Source: Petrimonas sulfuriphila (GTDB taxonomy: Bacteria > Bacteroidota > Bacteroidia > Bacteroidales > Dysgonomonadaceae). Taken from it: DNA of 64,000 nt. The stretch lies in assembly GCF_051201015.1 (NCBI RefSeq), contig NZ_JBPEHI010000014.1, one strand, 5' to 3'. Below, in pieces: positions 60,825-64,000 of this stretch (positions are counted from its first letter, which is position 1; every line of letters starts with the position of its first letter). Below the pieces are notes generated by a model that saw only the letters and a program-made list of their open reading frames with translations, made no database searches and had not been told where the DNA came from. Made by a program: the position numbers and the translations under genes.

Positions 60825-62279
60825 TGCGTGCATCGCCTTGGCTGCTTTTCTGCCGTCACCCATGGCAAGGATCACTGTTGCTCCGCCCCGGACAATATCG
60901 CCGCCGGCAAAAATGGTCTCATCGGCAGTTTGCATGGTGTCTGAATTTACCACAACGGTTCCCCACGAAGTGATCTCCAGGCCCGAAAAAGAGGATGGGA
61001 TCAGTGGGTTGGGCGATACTCCCACACTCACGATAACTTCGTCTACGTCCACCCAGACCGTATCCCCTTCGATCACCACCGGCTTTCTCCTGCCGGAAGA
61101 ATCGGGGTCACCCAACTTCATCCGTTGCAGCAGCATCCGCTGTACATGTCCTCGCTCGTCCCCTTCGTAACGAATAGGATTGTGTAATGTCAGGAAATCT
61201 ATTCCTTCTTCTTTGGCATGCTTCACTTCTTCCAGACGTGCAGGCATCTCTTCTTCCGAACGGCGGTAAACAATCATTGCTTTTTCCGCACCCAGCCGGC
61301 GAGCTGTTCGTACGGCATCCATCGCGGTATTGCCTCCTCCGATAACGGCGACTTTTTTCCCCATTTGTACGGGGGTATCGCTTTCGGGGTCTGCTGCTTG
61401 CATCAGGTTTACCCGCGTGAGGTATTCGTTACACGACATCACTCCGATCAGATTTTCGCCCGGAATATTCATGAAATTCGGCAATCCCGCACCGCTTCCG
61501 ATGAAGATACCCCGATAGCCGTCGGCTTTCAACTCTTCCTGTGAAATGGTTTTCCCGATGATGCAGTTGGTGATGAACTTAACACCCATTTTTTTCAAAA
61601 CATCAATCTCTATATCCACGATATCGTTGGGCAGGCGAAATTCGGGGATCCCGTAGCGGAGAACGCCCCCCAGTTCATGCAATGCTTCAAAAACCGTAAC
61701 GTCGTAACCCAGTTTAATCATGTCGCCGGCAAAAGCCAGCCCGGCAGGGCCGGATCCCACGACGGCAATCTTTATACCGTTTGCCGGAGCAATCTCGGGA
61801 ATGGAAATGTTGCCGCTTTTGCGTTCAAAGTCAGCGGCAAACCGTTCCAGATGACCAATAGCTACAGGCTCCTTGCCCAGTTTCAGGGTGTAAAAACATT
61901 GGCTTTCACACTGCCTTTCCTGTGGACAAACCCTACCGCAAACCGCAGGTAAGGCGCTGGTCTCTTTTAGCGCTTTAGCCGCTTCCAGCACCTCTCCACG
62001 TTCGATGTTCTTGATGAACTTGGGGATGTTTATTTCAACCGGACAACCGGTAATACAGGTGGGATTAACGCAGTCGAGGCACCGTTGAGATTCGGCTTGC
62101 GCTTGTTCCGGAGTCAGTCCCAGATTGACCTCATCGTATGTGCGGCTTCTGATTGTCGCATCCACTTCCGGCATTTTTACGCGAACGAGGTTGGTTCTCT
62201 CCTTGTTTTTTAGCGTTTTGCGCAACTCTTCGCGCCACAACTGTGCTCTTTCTGCTTGCAGATATTCTTGTGTAGGCAT
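60813..62279 (-). CDS. nfnB: NfnB/SudA-type NADPH-oxidoreductase (GltD-like)
   Basis: A 488-residue flavoprotein homologous to the glutamate synthase small subunit. The N-terminus has a Cys-rich ferredoxin-like part (CLDCVNPTCITGCPVEINIPKFIKNI, about 68-93; CGRVCPQERQCESQC, about 111) for 4Fe-4S clusters, then two dinucleotide folds: GSGPAGLAFAGD (about 175, FAD) and GGGNTAMDAVRTARR (about 316, NADPH). It stands directly after an NfnA-like gene, so it is more likely the large subunit of NADH-dependent ferredoxin:NADP oxidoreductase (NfnAB) than glutamate synthase; no gltB is near. It is 44 nt after nfnA. Confidence 0.85.
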   Translation of the reverse strand: MPTQEYLQAERAQLWREELRKTLKNKERTNLVRVKMPEVDATIRSRTYDEVNLGLTPEQAQAESQRCLDCVNPTCITGCPVEINIPKFIKNIERGEVLEAAKALKETSALPAVCGRVCPQERQCESQCFYTLKLGKEPVAIGHLERFAADFERKSGNISIPEIAPANGIKIAVVGSGPAGLAFAGDMIKLGYDVTVFEALHELGGVLRYGIPEFRLPNDIVDIEIDVLKKMGVKFITNCIIGKTISQEELKADGYRGIFIGSGAGLPNFMNIPGENLIGVMSCNEYLTRVNLMQAADPESDTPVQMGKKVAVIGGGNTAMDAVRTARRLGAEKAMIVYRRSEEEMPARLEEVKHAKEEGIDFLTLHNPIRYEGDERGHVQRMLLQRMKLGDPDSSGRRKPVVIEGDTVWVDVDEVIVSVGVSPNPLIPSSFSGLEITSWGTVVVNSDTMQTADETIFAGGDIVRGGATVILAMGDGRKAAKAMHASMS

Positions 62280-62323
62280 TTATTCTCTGTTCTTTGCTCT
62301 TTGTTACTTGTTCTTTGTTCTGA

Positions 62324-63106
62324 TCAATTATACGCTTTCAGCCGCATCAGCATCTCATCGAAATCTACTTGATGGGCGTCAAACTCCGGCCCGTCCACGC
62401 AGACGAACTTGGTGACCCCACCCACCGTCACCCGGCAGGCGCCGCACATCCCGGTGCCGTCAACCATAATCGTGTTGAGTGAGGCAACGGTGGGCACACT
62501 GTATTTTTTCGTCAGCTCCGATACGAACTTCATCATGATTGCCGGGCCGATAGTAACGCACAGGTCAACCGGTTCGCGCAGAATTACCTGCTCCACTCCG
62601 GCAGTGATCAATCCCTTTTGTCCGTATGAGCCGTCGTCGGTCATAACGATCACTTCGTCTGAAAATTTTCGTACCTGATCTTCCAGGATGATCAGGTCTT
62701 TGTTTCTGGCGGCAAGGACGGTAATTACCCGGTTGCCCGCATTTTTCATGGCTTCAATTATCGGAAGCATGGGGGCAACACCCACACCTCCTCCGGCACA
62801 AAGGACCGTACCGAAATTTTCAATGTGCGTGGCCTTTCCCAACGGGCCGACCAAATCCGTAATATAGTCTCCCGGCTCCAGTTGGCAAACTTTTTCTGAA
62901 GATTTTCCAACCCGCTGAATCACTAGGGTTATGGTACCTTTCACGGGGTCTGATGAGGCGATGGTGTAAGGCACCCTTTCCCCTTTCTTGCCCACCCTGA
63001 CCATCACAAAGTGACCGGCTTTACGGCTTCTGGCAATCAACGGGGCTTCAATCTCAAACTTGACAACTTTGTCGGAAAAATTCTCCTTCGCTATAATTTT
63101 GTTCAT
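62324..63106 (-). CDS. nfnA: NfnA/SudB-type FAD/NAD-binding subunit
   Basis: A 260-residue protein of the dihydroorotate-dehydrogenase electron-transfer (PyrK) / sulfide dehydrogenase subunit family. It has the FAD-binding part (HFVMVRVGKKGERVPYTIASSDP, about 28), the NAD-binding GGGVGVAPMLPIIEAMK (about 106), and the C-terminal 2Fe-2S loop MVDGTGMCGACRVTVGG...FVCVDGPEFDAHQVDFDEML. With the neighbour GltD-like gene it forms NfnAB, which uses NADPH and NADH with ferredoxin in a bifurcating reaction in anaerobes. PyrK is an alternative for this subunit, but no pyrD is present. A -7 box TATTTTTG lies on the - strand at 63126-63133. Confidence 0.85.
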   Translation of the reverse strand: MNKIIAKENFSDKVVKFEIEAPLIARSRKAGHFVMVRVGKKGERVPYTIASSDPVKGTITLVIQRVGKSSEKVCQLEPGDYITDLVGPLGKATHIENFGTVLCAGGGVGVAPMLPIIEAMKNAGNRVITVLAARNKDLIILEDQVRKFSDEVIVMTDDGSYGQKGLITAGVEQVILREPVDLCVTIGPAIMMKFVSELTKKYSVPTVASLNTIMVDGTGMCGACRVTVGGVTKFVCVDGPEFDAHQVDFDEMLMRLKAYN

Positions 63107-63389
63107 TCGATCTGGTAATTTTTTACAAAAATATAGATTTTAATTCAAAAAACGAGGAGATTACCCTTCAAATTGTGGTCGAAAATGTGGCAACTCCTCT
63201 TTCCCTTGCATGCTTGAACTTATACAGGTGTTATAAAAATCGCTAAACCGTTCACTGAAGCTGGATGTTTGCTGTCCTTGTTTCACCGTACGGGGAATCC
63301 CGTAAAACCTTTACGTGTCTAATATTTACTGTGTATATATGTGATAAGTACATGCGTATTTGCGGGGCATTATACACTGAAAAGAAAAA

Positions 63390-63421
63390 TTTGTTCGTTT
63401 TAAACCAATTCATTAACTTTG
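63390..63421 (+). promoter_or_regulatory. ssrA promoter
   Basis: TTTG at 63390-63393 and TAACTTTG at 63414-63421, 20 nt apart, match both Bacteroidota boxes. Transcription would start near 63427, about 20 nt before the mature tmRNA end at 63446. The preceding region (63107-63389) is otherwise empty. Confidence 0.8.
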
Positions 63422-63445
63422 TGTCGAATTACACGATTCAATTAT

Positions 63446-63845
63446 GGGCTTGACCGGTTTTGACAGCGGGCAGAAGTGGTTTGTAAGCATGCAGTGCGTT
63501 GTTGGTTTGCACTTTAATATCAATCTTCAAAGCTATAACTGGCAATAATAACAATTACGCTCTTGCTGCGTAACCGAAGTACAGTAGGTTAATCGCTTAA
63601 TCCCGGCCAAGGTGCCGGGACAGGACATCACCCGGAAGCTGTGGCTTCGAAGCGTGCCGATCAGGTGGTGCAGGCAAATCGGAGATAGGAGGGGAGAAGC
63701 TTTGGCTCCTTTCCGAAATTAAAAAGCTAAGGATGGAGTTTGGTGGTTTCAGTCGCGCTCTTTCCCTACAATTAAAATGAGACTAAGCATGTAGAAAGCA
63801 AATTAATTCCTCGTTTGGACGAGGGTTCGAATCCCTCCAGGTCCA
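63446..63845 (+). ncRNA. ssrA: Transfer-messenger RNA
   Basis: A 400-nt tmRNA. The 5' end GGGCTTGACCGG pairs with the 3' AGGTCC to form the tRNA-like acceptor, and the T-arm reads GAGGGTTCGAATCCCTC; CCA is not encoded. The tag reading frame starts at the GGC (63541) and encodes G-N-N-N-N-Y-A-L-A-A before TAA (63571-63573), ending in the expected YALAA. It rescues ribosomes stalled on broken mRNAs, with SmpB (not in this window). The start has been set by pairing, not by experiment. Confidence 0.93.
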
Positions 63846-63868
63846 CTGAGAAATTGAGTAAAATCAAG

Positions 63869-63907
63869 AAAAGTCCTGATAATTATTGATTATCAGGACT
63901 TTTTGTT
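63869..63907 (+). terminator. ssrA terminator
   Basis: A perfect 15-bp inverted repeat (63869-63883 with 63889-63903) and a 5-nt loop, ending in a T-rich tail (63900-63907). The group II intron begins immediately behind it. Confidence 0.92.
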
Positions 63908-64000
63908 GTGTGCCGTGCATGGCAGTTAACTTGGTGGTGAAAGTCCACTATGGGGGTTTGTGATCGCCAACCATTAGCCGAGGGCAAGGGTGTCCGCTGC
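63908..64000 (+). mobile_element. 5' end of a group IIC intron
   Basis: The sequence begins GTGTG, the group II 5' consensus, and goes on with GCCGTGCATGGCAG, GGTGAAAGTCC and GAGGGCAAGGGTGTCCGC, in the order of domain I of known group IIC introns (the Oceanobacillus iheyensis type reads very similarly). It starts directly after a terminator hairpin, which is the known insertion preference of class IIC introns. It runs beyond the window, so the reverse transcriptase and 3' end are not seen; completeness cannot be judged. Confidence 0.85.

Noticed and set aside
60813..62279. Glutamate synthase small subunit (gltD)
   Set aside because: No gltB is near and the adjacent partner is NfnA/SudB-like, so NfnB is preferred; homology alone cannot separate them.
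1..64000. CRISPR arrays, insertion sequences, prophage or toxin-antitoxin pairs
   Set aside because: No regularly spaced repeats, transposase or integrase genes, or typical pairs were seen; the only mobile sequence is the intron start at 63908.

Overview
The window looks like the chromosome of an anaerobic Bacteroidales bacterium. It has a SusC/SusD pair, Mfa-type fimbriae, a NigD-like lipoprotein, promoters of the Bacteroidota form (TTTG, about 19-20 nt, TAnnTTTG), AraC-type and hybrid two-component regulators, lipoprotein signals with acidic residues after the lipid cysteine, and NfnAB-type electron bifurcation. A Dysgonomonadaceae or Porphyromonadaceae-like member (Proteiniphilum/Petrimonas-like) is my guess, but the family cannot be fixed from the sequence alone.

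Region 1 (1-16.8 kb) is a polysaccharide utilisation locus. On the + strand are a sugar-isomerase-like gene cut by the window edge, a GH106-like glycosidase and an S1 sulfatase. On the - strand are SusC, SusD and a GH78 alpha-L-rhamnosidase in one operon, and a second GH106-like lipoprotein as its own unit. The two - strand units share a 32-bp upstream element at identical distance from the -7 box. The gene content points to a sulfated, rhamnose-containing glycan.

Region 2 (17-32.7 kb) is housekeeping. On the - strand is an envelope/translation operon (PASTA protein, RluD, Ddl, acyltransferase, NigD-like lipoprotein) and rpmH. On the + strand are tRNA-Glu, rpsT, a Dabb protein, then a tight run gyrB, LD-carboxypeptidase, K+/H+ antiporter, glutaminyl cyclase, SufE and M3 peptidase ending in a strong terminator, followed by an RRM protein and TsaB.

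Region 3 (33-51 kb) is a fimbrial island. It holds small lipoproteins, a secreted protein with a fimbrillin-like TRA site, a membrane-bound AraC regulator, and an operon of DUF3575, DUF3868-OmpA-TPR, Mfa1-type major fimbrillin, Mfa2/FimB anchor and three large accessory/tip fimbrillins. An AraC-type protein and a TPR-containing hybrid two-component regulator close it. The promoter of the secreted-protein gene (34101) and that of the fimbrial operon share a 30-nt element at the same spacing, so the two are probably co-regulated.

Region 4 (51-64 kb) holds folD, ffh, another fimbrillin-like lipoprotein, a 40-residue zinc-ribbon protein, an RND efflux operon (adaptor, pump, TolC), the convergent nfnB/nfnA pair, and ssrA (tmRNA). 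Right after the tmRNA terminator the sequence becomes the 5' end of a group IIC intron, which leaves the window at 64000.
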